Of a stretch of DNA of 5,075 nt, positions 1 through 5,075 are shown one piece after another (within the stretch, counting starts at the first letter, position 1; every line of letters starts with the position of its first letter). A program made the translations under genes and the position numbers. The stretch is from Rhodothermia bacterium (GTDB taxonomy: Bacteria; Bacteroidota; Rhodothermia; Rhodothermales; JABDKH01): the NCBI GenBank assembly GCA_030431165.1, contig JAUIJQ010000293.1, positions 1 to 5,075 of the forward strand. Reading direction: 5' to 3'. The notes beneath the pieces were generated by a model. That model searched no databases. It saw nothing but the letters and a program-made list of their open reading frames with translations, and was not told where the DNA came from.

Positions 1-191
1 TCCTCTGCGATACACGAACCGAACGCAATGACATCGAGCGTTGGCTCGGCAAACGCAAGCGGATTCATGTCGGGGCTGCGCGTGGATGCACAACCGCCCC
101 ACAGTGACGCGGCGACCACTATGAGCACGAGTACCGGCAACGGCCGGGCTTGCTCATTCCGCGAGCCGTATGCGTCACTCGAAATACACAT
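1..191 (-). CDS. Putative lipoprotein, N-terminal fragment; possibly PhoD-like metallophosphatase
   Basis: This gene runs off the left edge; 63 codons are visible, from ATG at 191-189. Seen: a 16-residue N-region with Arg11 and Arg16, a hydrophobic core at about residues 18-31 (PLPVLVLIVVAASLW), then GGC with Cys34, followed by AST. This looks like a type II (lipoprotein) signal peptide, although Trp at -3 is not the usual lipobox residue. The mature part reaches LDVIAFGSCIAE (residues 52-63). An IAFGSC segment near the N-terminus is typical, as I recall it, of PhoD-like alkaline phosphatase/phosphodiesterase catalytic domains, which would place the enzyme on the outer side of a membrane. The ATG lies 16 bp after the stop of the histidine kinase on the same strand, so co-transcription is likely. 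No good ribosome binding site is visible, and TTG at Leu18 or GTG at Val22 are possible alternative starts. Gene and lipoprotein nature are fairly likely; the PhoD assignment rests on one short motif. Confidence 0.6.
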   Translation of the reverse strand, partial: MCISSDAYGSRNEQARPLPVLVLIVVAASLWGGCASTRSPDMNPLAFAEPTLDVIAFGSCIAE

Positions 192-207
192 CTTGCGTTT
201 CAATTTG

Positions 208-1626
208 CTATACCGGCAGGCAAACCTCGAAAGCCGTGCCTTCACCAACTACGCTCTTTACGTTGATCGTGCCCTGGTGCTGCCGAATGATCCGAGCGAC
301 GATGTCGAGCCCGAGGCCCGTGCCCTGGCCCGGCTCTTTTGTTGTGTAGAAAGGGTCGAAGATGTGCTCGCGGACTTCATCCGGCATTCCTGAGCCGTTG
401 TCTGCAATGGTTACGCAGGCAACCGTGCCGTCCATGCGCGTCGAGATTTTGACTTCGCCGCCGTCGTCAATCGCATCGATCGCATTGTCGATCAGGTTAG
501 TCCAGACCTGGTTCAGCTCACCCGGGTATGCGGGCACAGGCGGCAGATCGGGCGCATAGTCCTGAACGATGCGGACGCTCTTCTTCTTGATCTGATGACC
601 AAGCATCGTGAGCGTCGAGTCGAGTCCGCCGTGCAGGTCAACCGGTTGTCGCTCGGATGACTGGTCCATGTGCGAGTACGCCTTGATCGATCCGACCAGC
701 TCGGAAATCCGTGCTGACGCCCGCTCAACTTCTCCGAGCAACCGCTCTGCTGCCATCCCTTTTTCGATCCACAGGACAACGTCTGAAAGCGCGTCATCAG
801 GTACATCCGCAGCAAGCCTCTCGAGGGCGTGGGTTGTAATGCCCTCGTCAGCAAGCACTTCGGCGACCACGTACGGGCGCGCAACGCTGTGGTCTTCAAG
901 CCAGTCCGCGAGCTCGTCTTCGCGGTCTGATCGATCAAGCGCGGACACCGTTCCGGGCGTAGGCGCTGAACAGACAACAAGCGCGGCACGCGCCTTTTCA
1001 AGCTGCAGCGGCGACAAACCGTGCCCGGTGAGCCGTGATACCAGTGCGGGCATTGCATCAAGTCGCTCGCGCATCGAAGCGGCAGCGCGCCTGATCGCTG
1101 CCGCCGGATTATTTAGTTCGTGCGCAAGACCCGCGGAGAGCTTGCCCAAGGCAACCATTTTTTCCTGCTGCTGCTCGGTGCGTGATCGCTCTCGTACGCG
1201 GTCGGTCATCCGGGCAACGAGCCGACGCCCCACCTCGGGCATCCGGGTGATCATCTCCATGAAGTGGTCGCGGTGTATCCGGGCAAGTCGCGCCGGACTG
1301 GTTGCGACACCTTCTCCGTCATACCGCTCCAGTCGCGAGAACGGGAGCAATCCCGTGATCTCGCCTTCGCCAACCGAACTGAACAACAGCCGCTGGCCCC
1401 TTTTGACATTGAAGAACTGGAAGCTCCCTTCAACCACTATGATCATATGGTCTGCCGCGTCGCCCGGCTTTACGACGAGTCCGCCCGTCTCGAGGCGCAT
1501 CTCGTCGGCAATCGACAGGAGCCATTCGAGCGACTCGTCGGGCTGGTCGGCGAGAATGGCGGCCTTTCGGATATCATCAACCGTCAGGTTGTGATCGTCA
1601 ATAACAGATACGAGGGTCGGTTCCAT
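208..1626 (-). CDS. Sensor histidine kinase with N-terminal cyclic-nucleotide-binding-type domain
   Basis: This 472-residue soluble kinase has no transmembrane segment. Residues about 25-145 form a CRP/FNR-like sensor domain (GGLVVKPGDAADHMIIVVEGSFQ is spread over residues 48-70, then GEGEITGLLPFSR). A linker rich in Arg and Gln leads to the phosphoacceptor helix, AHELNNP with His169. A long helical insert (about residues 185-300, including DREDELADWLEDH) separates it from the second dimerisation helix (SELVGSIKAYSHMDQ, 308-322). The ATPase domain shows the N box NLIDNAIDAI (377-386), G1 DNGSGMP (409-415), F box FDPFYTTK (423-430) and G2 GTGLGL (435-440), so it should be catalytically intact. 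The sensor probably binds a small ligand, but no residue I can identify proves cAMP or cGMP binding. It lies 56 bp downstream of the receiver-oxidoreductase fusion on the same strand, which is its likely phosphotransfer partner. As I recall, kinases of this type often neighbour such fusions. The ATG at 1626 has no clear Shine-Dalgarno. Confidence 0.93.
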   Translation of the reverse strand: MEPTLVSVIDDHNLTVDDIRKAAILADQPDESLEWLLSIADEMRLETGGLVVKPGDAADHMIIVVEGSFQFFNVKRGQRLLFSSVGEGEITGLLPFSRLERYDGEGVATSPARLARIHRDHFMEMITRMPEVGRRLVARMTDRVRERSRTEQQQEKMVALGKLSAGLAHELNNPAAAIRRAAASMRERLDAMPALVSRLTGHGLSPLQLEKARAALVVCSAPTPGTVSALDRSDREDELADWLEDHSVARPYVVAEVLADEGITTHALERLAADVPDDALSDVVLWIEKGMAAERLLGEVERASARISELVGSIKAYSHMDQSSERQPVDLHGGLDSTLTMLGHQIKKKSVRIVQDYAPDLPPVPAYPGELNQVWTNLIDNAIDAIDDGGEVKISTRMDGTVACVTIADNGSGMPDEVREHIFDPFYTTKEPGQGTGLGLDIVARIIRQHQGTINVKSVVGEGTAFEVCLPV

Positions 1627-1682
1627 CGGGCTGCCGGTCTGAGGGTAGACGAGTTTGTGGGACTGCCTTAGGTGGCGCTTCG

Positions 1683-3377
1683 CTAGAGTTTCGCGAGGTG
1701 CCTGTGGACAAACGCGACGGCCACAGATCCCTCACCCACCGCGCTTGCGACGCGTTTGACGGATTCGTGACGAACGTCCCCCGCCGCAAACACGCCGGGT
1801 ACGTTTGTCTCCAGCAGGAACGGATCCCGCTCGAGCGGCCAGTTCTCTGTGTGCGCTTCTTTCAGGTCCGGACCAGTCAAGACAAATCCCCGGTCGTCGC
1901 GTGCTATGTGATCACCCAGCCAGTCGGTGCGCGGGGCAGCGCCGATGAACACAAAGAGGTACGGCGCTTTTATCTGTTCCCTAGCCCCGTCCCGCGTTAC
2001 GACAGTGACGCACTCCAGCCGATCGGTGCCCTCGCAGGCTTCGACCGTGCAGGTGTACCGGATATCAATCCGGGGGTGTGACTCGATTCGGTCAACGAGA
2101 TATTGACTCATGCTCGCGGCAAGCGACGTACCGCGCACGAGCATCGTCACCTGTTTTGCGTACTGCGCAAAATGGAGGGCTGCCTGGCCCGCCGAGTTGC
2201 CCGCCCCGACGGTCAGCACGTGCTCGTCTTTGCACAGAATCGCTTCGGTCATGGCGGCACCGTAGTACACGCCGCGACCAGTCAGGCCATCCGCCCCGTC
2301 AGCGGGAAGTCTACGCCAGTCGACCCCCATCGATAACATCAGGGCGTGGCAGGACACCGTACTGCCATCGTCAAAAGAAATCTTCTTGTACTGTCCGTCG
2401 ATTTCAAGCGCCTGCACTTCCCGCGGCGTCAGTATCTCGACGCCAAATCGCTGCGCCTGGGCCGTTGCGCGCCGGGCGAGGTCGCCACCCGAGAGGCCTG
2501 CGGGGAATCCGAGGTAGTTCTCGATTCGCGACGAGGTCCCGGCCTGGCCGCCTGTTGCCTCGCGCTCGATGAGGACGGTGGACAATCCCTCCGACGCACC
2601 GTACACCGCACACGCAAGACCCGCCGGGCCACCACCAACGATTGCCAGATCGTAAAACTCGTTGCCGGCAGACGTGCGCATGCCGACGTGGCGAGCAAGG
2701 TCGGGCGTGGTTGGTCGGTTGAGCCGTTCACCACCAGGCAGAAGCACAATGGGAAGCTCGTCGGGCGCGGGCGCCTTTTCAGCCGAGCCGTCTTCGTTTC
2801 CGTTTCCGTTTCCGCCGAGCCCGGCGTCAGCGGATTCAACATCGACAAACTCGTACGGCACGCCGTTTCGCGCGAGGAAGTCCCTGATGCGATGGCTGTC
2901 GGCGCTCCAGCGATCACCGACAATCTTCAGACCACGGTAGCCGGGTCGATACGCCGCGCGCCAGGTTGCGAGCAGGTCATCGAGTACCGGGTACAGCTTT
3001 TCGTCCGGCGGGTCCCACGGTTTCAGCAGGTAGTAATCGACGCTGGAGTCGTTGATAGCCGATATCGCCGCATCGGTGTCGGCGTAGGCCGTGAGCAGGG
3101 CCTTCCTGGCATCCGGATAAAGCTGCGACGCCTGCGCGAGAAAGCCGACGCCGTCGAGTTGCGGCATGCGCTGGTCAGACAGGAACAGGGCGACGGGATC
3201 TTCGCGCTTACGCAATTCGCGGATGGCGTCGAGCGCGTCGTGGCCCGAGGATGCGCGGACAATCCGGTATTCTTCAGCGTAGTGCTGTCGCAAGTCGCGC
3301 GCAATGGCACGCAGCACTTCGGGGTCGTCATCAACTACGACAATCGCTGGCTTGGGGGCGGATTTATCTAGAGCCAT
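1683..3377 (-). CDS. Fused response regulator / thioredoxin-reductase-like FAD oxidoreductase
   Basis: This 564-residue protein has three modules. Receiver, residues about 10-140: acidic residues Asp16-18, phosphoacceptor Asp68 in FLSDQRMP, Thr96 in LLTAYAD and Lys119 in LLKPWD are all present. Thioredoxin/glutaredoxin-like fold, about 149-235: LKIVGDRWSADSH then PIVLLPGG, with no CxxC and a Gly-Asn-rich insert at 186-205. Flavoprotein, about 241-564: FAD site AIVGGGPAG (245-253), GGQAGTSSRIENYLGFP (276-292), NAD(P)H site VGAGNSAGQAA (390-400) and C-terminal FAD motif GVFAAGDV (528-535). The position matching the CxxC of classical TrxB reads YYGAAMTEA, so the disulfide is absent. Known fused proteins of this family share this order; the physiological acceptor is, to my knowledge, not established. 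It is the first gene of a minus-strand cluster with the kinase 56 bp downstream. I infer that phosphorylation of Asp68 tunes oxidoreductase activity. Start at ATG 3377 just precedes the receiver core; no Shine-Dalgarno is visible. Confidence 0.95.
   Translation of the reverse strand: MALDKSAPKPAIVVVDDDPEVLRAIARDLRQHYAEEYRIVRASSGHDALDAIRELRKREDPVALFLSDQRMPQLDGVGFLAQASQLYPDARKALLTAYADTDAAISAINDSSVDYYLLKPWDPPDEKLYPVLDDLLATWRAAYRPGYRGLKIVGDRWSADSHRIRDFLARNGVPYEFVDVESADAGLGGNGNGNEDGSAEKAPAPDELPIVLLPGGERLNRPTTPDLARHVGMRTSAGNEFYDLAIVGGGPAGLACAVYGASEGLSTVLIEREATGGQAGTSSRIENYLGFPAGLSGGDLARRATAQAQRFGVEILTPREVQALEIDGQYKKISFDDGSTVSCHALMLSMGVDWRRLPADGADGLTGRGVYYGAAMTEAILCKDEHVLTVGAGNSAGQAALHFAQYAKQVTMLVRGTSLAASMSQYLVDRIESHPRIDIRYTCTVEACEGTDRLECVTVVTRDGAREQIKAPYLFVFIGAAPRTDWLGDHIARDDRGFVLTGPDLKEAHTENWPLERDPFLLETNVPGVFAAGDVRHESVKRVASAVGEGSVAVAFVHRHLAKL
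2796..2813. repeat. Hexanucleotide microsatellite (gtttcc)x3 inside the fusion gene
   Basis: Three perfect tandem copies of gtttcc read on the minus strand as ggaaac and encode alternating Gly-Asn at residues 189-194 of the receiver-oxidoreductase fusion. They sit in a low-complexity insert within the glutaredoxin-like module. A unit of six bases keeps frame when copy number changes, so length variation would be tolerated. This is a direct sequence observation; functional meaning is unknown. Confidence 0.85.
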
Positions 3378-3422
3378 TCGGGTAGAGTTTGCCGGGCTGC
3401 ATTTACAAACCGGGCCAGACGT

Positions 3423-3448
3423 CGTTCCACGTTCCAGCCGTGCACGGC
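3423..3448. promoter_or_regulatory. Tandem heptamer plus 12-bp palindrome, possible operator
   Basis: Two adjacent perfect copies of cgttcca (3423-3429 and 3430-3436) abut a perfect 12-bp palindrome, gccgtgcacggc (3437-3448). The core gtgcacgg recurs at 3505-3512. The block lies 46 bp upstream of the receiver-oxidoreductase start and 82 bp upstream of the SDR start, within the only sizeable intergenic region of the window. A dimeric regulator could bind such a palindrome, but no known consensus was recognised, so the operator role is inference. Confidence 0.35.
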
Positions 3449-3462
3449 CCGCGCCTGTCGGT

Positions 3463-3492
3463 CACCACTGCGCCTGGCACCACTGCGCCTGG
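3463..3492. repeat. 15-bp perfect tandem direct repeat (two copies)
   Basis: The unit caccactgcgcctgg occurs twice without a break, at 3463-3477 and 3478-3492, followed by a partial third start (cac) at 3493. The inner word gcgcctg appears a further time at 3451-3457. Each unit contains gcgcctggcac across the junction, an imperfect palindrome centred on gcctggc, somewhat reminiscent of short intergenic palindromic repeats. It lies in the divergent promoter region, 38 bp upstream of the SDR start codon. If translation of the SDR began at the more distant ATG at 3389 the repeat would be coding, but that N-terminal extension looks non-protein-like. Confidence 0.8.
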
Positions 3493-3516
3493 CACTGCCG
3501 GACTGTGCACGGTACC

Positions 3517-3524
3517 TATATTGG
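3517..3524 (+). promoter_or_regulatory. Possible promoter -10/-7 element for the SDR gene
   Basis: The sequence tatattgg is the only AT-rich hexamer-like element immediately before the SDR start (ATG at 3530). It resembles a sigma-70 -10 box (TATATT) and matches the Bacteroidota -7 pattern TAnnTTTG at all but one fixed position. No convincing -35 or -33 element is visible at the expected distance. If it is functional, transcription would begin at or next to the start codon, giving a leaderless or nearly leaderless mRNA, in line with the missing ribosome binding site. Confidence 0.25.
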
Positions 3525-3529
3525 CTGAC

Positions 3530-4399
3530 ATGACAAACCCGTTCGACATATCCGGCCGAGTTGCCGTTGTTACCGGCGGCTACGGCGTCCTGGGAGGGAG
3601 TATCGCCGCCACGCTGTCAGCGGCAGGGGCGCGCGTAGCGGTACTCGGCCGCCGCGCTGATCGTGCCGCTGAGCAGGTCGATGTACTTGAGTCCAGCGGG
3701 GGCACGGCCATGCCCATCGTGGCTGACGTGCTGGACCGTCCCGCGCTTGAGCGCGGTCGAAAAGCCGTGCTCGAAACGTGGGGTCGCGTCGACATTCTCG
3801 TAAACGCGGCCGGCGGAAATGTCGCGCGGGCACGCACCGATCACGGTCCTGCCTTTGACATGCCGATCGAGGCGTTTGACGAAGTTGTTCGGCTGAACCT
3901 GCACGGTACGGTGCTACCAACGCTCGTATTTGCAGAAGCCATGACGCAGAATAGAGACGCAGACAAAAGTAGGAGCAGCGCGAGCCGGAACGACGATCGC
4001 GCCAGTGGCCCCCGCGGAAGCGTCATCAACATCTCGTCGATGGCGGCAGACCGCGCAATCAGTGGTGTATCAGGCTACTCGGCAGCGAAGGCGGGAATCG
4101 ACAACTTCACGAAGTGGATGGCCGTCGACCTCGCTCGGCGCTGCGGCGACGGACTCCGCGTTAATGCCATTGCCCCCGGCTTCTTCATCGCAGCTCAGAA
4201 CCGCGACGTGCTTGTCGGCCCTGATGGCTCCTACACCGATCGGGCCAGGCAGATCATCTCGATGACGCCGATGGGCCGTTTTGGCGATCCAAGCGAGCTG
4301 AACGGAGCTGTGCTCTGGCTTTGCAGCGACGCAGCTTCGTTTGTGACCGGCACTGTCATCCCGGTGGATGGAGGATTCAGCGCCAGCAGTGGTGTGTAG
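3530..4399 (+). CDS. SDR-family oxidoreductase, probably UxuB/YjmF-like D-mannonate oxidoreductase
   Basis: This is a 289-residue classical short-chain dehydrogenase using the ATG at 3530. The frame is open from an upstream ATG at 3389, but those 47 residues are low-complexity and the SDR fold begins at FDISGRVAVVTGG. Seen: cofactor motif TGGYGVLGG (15-23), NAAGGN (92-97), Asn123 in LNLHGT, and catalytic Ser170 (NISSM), Tyr183 and Lys187 (YSAAK). The segments IDNFTKW, RVNAIAPGFF, TPMGRFG and the ending PVDGGFSASSGV closely resemble, from memory, the SDR-type D-mannonate oxidoreductases (B. subtilis UxuB/YjmF group), which interconvert D-fructuronate and D-mannonate in hexuronate breakdown. 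No uxuA or other uronate gene lies in the window, so substrate is inferred from family resemblance alone. A hydrophilic insert (about 142-162) precedes the catalytic Ser strand and seems longer than usual. It is divergent from the fusion gene and convergent with the efflux gene. Confidence 0.88.
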   Translation: MTNPFDISGRVAVVTGGYGVLGGSIAATLSAAGARVAVLGRRADRAAEQVDVLESSGGTAMPIVADVLDRPALERGRKAVLETWGRVDILVNAAGGNVARARTDHGPAFDMPIEAFDEVVRLNLHGTVLPTLVFAEAMTQNRDADKSRSSASRNDDRASGPRGSVINISSMAADRAISGVSGYSAAKAGIDNFTKWMAVDLARRCGDGLRVNAIAPGFFIAAQNRDVLVGPDGSYTDRARQIISMTPMGRFGDPSELNGAVLWLCSDAASFVTGTVIPVDGGFSASSGV

Positions 4400-4407
4400 A
4401 GCGGCGT

Positions 4408-5075
4408 CTAGCCCTCGCCGTCACGCACAAAGACGAGGTCCCGCCCGACGAATCGCTCCAGGTCCACGGCGCTCTTCAGATACGCGCGCAGTGTGTCCAG
4501 GTACAGGATGCTCTCCTCGACATACGCACGTCGCGCATCCAGCAACGCGGTCAACGAAACCTGTCCGGCGCGATAACCTTCTTCGGCCAGGAACAGCAGC
4601 TCTTCGCTTCTTGGCTGCATCGTGTCACGGTACCGGACTACGGCAGCGGCGGCTTCGTCATATCGGCGCCACGCCGACTCAGCAGCCGCGGCAAGCGAAA
4701 TCGCCACGTACTCCTCAGCCCGCTGTTGCTCGATGATCGCTGCACGCGCTGCACGCTGCCGCGGGCGCGTCGCGGGCCACAGCAACACCGGAAGACGCAG
4801 GCCAACAGAAAAGCCGTACGTGTTGAATCCGTCACCCAAGTCCTGCGGGAAGAACTCCAGATGCAGATCGGGAAGCAACGCGGTGCGTTCTTCACGAAGG
4901 CTCGCACGGGCGGCATCGACACGCTTTGATGCCGCTGACCTGTCTGGTTGATCAGTTGACCCGGCCGCAACTTCGGCAAGACTTACGTCAATCCGGGTGA
5001 AGCCGAGTGGACCCGGGGACGCAACTGTGGTTGCCTCAGCCGCAGCCGCAGCCGCAGCCGACGTTGAGATGCCTG
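4408..5075 (-). CDS. TolC-family outer membrane efflux protein, C-terminal part (partial)
   Basis: The frame stays open from the stop (4410-4408) to the right edge, giving 221 residues of the C-terminal half; the true start is outside the window. Seen: LAEVAAGSTDQPDRSAASKR and VDAARASLREERTALLPDL (roughly 4861-4977), the standard helix leading to the second beta segment. Then come YGFSVGLRLPVLLWP, a long amphipathic helix rich in Ala, Glu and Arg (about 4580-4780), and the repeat-type motif RAGQVSLTALLDARRAYVEE before the closing helix LKSAVDLERFVG. This is the coiled-coil and barrel arrangement of TolC/CusC/CzcC-type channels, which couple inner-membrane RND, ABC or MFS pumps to the outside. 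The pump and adaptor genes, if linked, must lie beyond the right edge. A TTG codon at 4878 is internal, not a start. Only 8 bp separate its stop from that of the convergent SDR gene. Substrate cannot be told. Confidence 0.9.
   Translation of the reverse strand, partial: GISTSAAAAAAAEATTVASPGPLGFTRIDVSLAEVAAGSTDQPDRSAASKRVDAARASLREERTALLPDLHLEFFPQDLGDGFNTYGFSVGLRLPVLLWPATRPRQRAARAAIIEQQRAEEYVAISLAAAAESAWRRYDEAAAAVVRYRDTMQPRSEELLFLAEEGYRAGQVSLTALLDARRAYVEESILYLDTLRAYLKSAVDLERFVGRDLVFVRDGEG
5038..5060. repeat. Hexanucleotide repeat (agccgc)n encoding an alanine run
   Basis: Almost four tandem copies of agccgc (5038-5060) encode, on the minus strand, an uninterrupted run of seven alanines in the TolC-family protein, preceding EATTVASPGPLGF. 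The six-base unit preserves reading frame. The run lies at the junction between the two halves of the channel sequence, a place where linker length varies. It is a simple-sequence tract prone to copy-number change; no function is assigned. Confidence 0.8.

Noticed and set aside
28..393. Plus-strand open frame of 121 codons at the left edge
   Set aside because: It straddles the 3' end of the kinase and the start of the lipoprotein gene on the other strand and encodes no recognisable domain.
608..1594. Long plus-strand open frame (328 codons) opposite the histidine kinase
   Set aside because: It is Ser/Arg-rich with no recognisable motifs and is the antisense image of a gene with complete H, N, G1, F and G2 boxes.
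1627..1682. Terminator or promoter between the fusion gene and the kinase
   Set aside because: Only a 4-bp gtct/agac inverted repeat is present, with no T-run and no promoter-like pair of boxes; the genes are treated as one transcript.
2346..3371. Long plus-strand open frame (341 codons) opposite the receiver-reductase fusion
   Set aside because: It shows no motifs or signal, and the opposite strand has unmistakable receiver and FAD/NAD(P)H motifs; GC-rich codon bias commonly leaves such antisense frames open.
3389..3529. N-terminal extension of the SDR by 47 residues
   Set aside because: The extra segment is low-complexity, partly encoded by a tandem DNA repeat, and lies in the divergent promoter region; the SDR fold starts just after the ATG at 3530.
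4400..4407. Bidirectional terminator between the convergent SDR and efflux genes
   Set aside because: Only 8 bp separate the stops and the surrounding bases form no stable hairpin with a T-tract.
4408..4878. A complete 156-residue protein starting at TTG 4878
   Set aside because: The frame continues without stop to the window edge and the upstream residues fit the TolC family, so the TTG is an internal leucine codon.

Overview
This window comes from a GC-rich (about 60% by eye) bacterium. The right-hand end carries a TolC-family outer-membrane efflux protein and the left-hand end a putative lipoprotein, so the cell is very probably Gram-negative (didermic). None of the four start codons visible in the window has a convincing Shine-Dalgarno sequence. 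That would fit Bacteroidota/Rhodothermota-like lineages, but it is weak taxonomic evidence and I do not assign a phylum.

Layout. The left two thirds (1-3377) is a minus-strand gene cluster read right to left. It starts with a 564-residue fusion of a response-regulator receiver, a thioredoxin/glutaredoxin-like module and a thioredoxin-reductase-like FAD/NAD(P)H oxidoreductase (3377-1683). After 56 bp comes a 472-residue soluble histidine kinase with an N-terminal cyclic-nucleotide-binding-type sensor domain (1626-208). After 16 bp comes the N-terminus of a putative lipoprotein (191 to beyond the left edge) whose mature part begins like PhoD-family phosphatases; the fragment is only 63 residues. 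A 152-bp divergent intergenic region (3378-3529) holds tandem repeats and a perfect 12-bp palindrome. To its right, on the plus strand, is a short-chain dehydrogenase/reductase (3530-4399) resembling UxuB/YjmF D-mannonate oxidoreductases. It converges, with 8 bp between stops, on the 3' part of a TolC-family gene (4408 to beyond the right edge, minus strand).

How the genes work together. The kinase and the receiver-reductase fusion form a natural two-component pair: a CRP-like sensor domain would control phosphorylation of Asp68 on a protein whose output is a flavoprotein instead of a DNA-binding domain. Both places where a redox CxxC would be expected in the output half lack it, so the electron acceptor is unclear. 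The SDR and the efflux gene have no evident functional link to this cassette. Intergenic space is small; no tRNA, rRNA, CRISPR array, insertion sequence or convincing terminator was seen.
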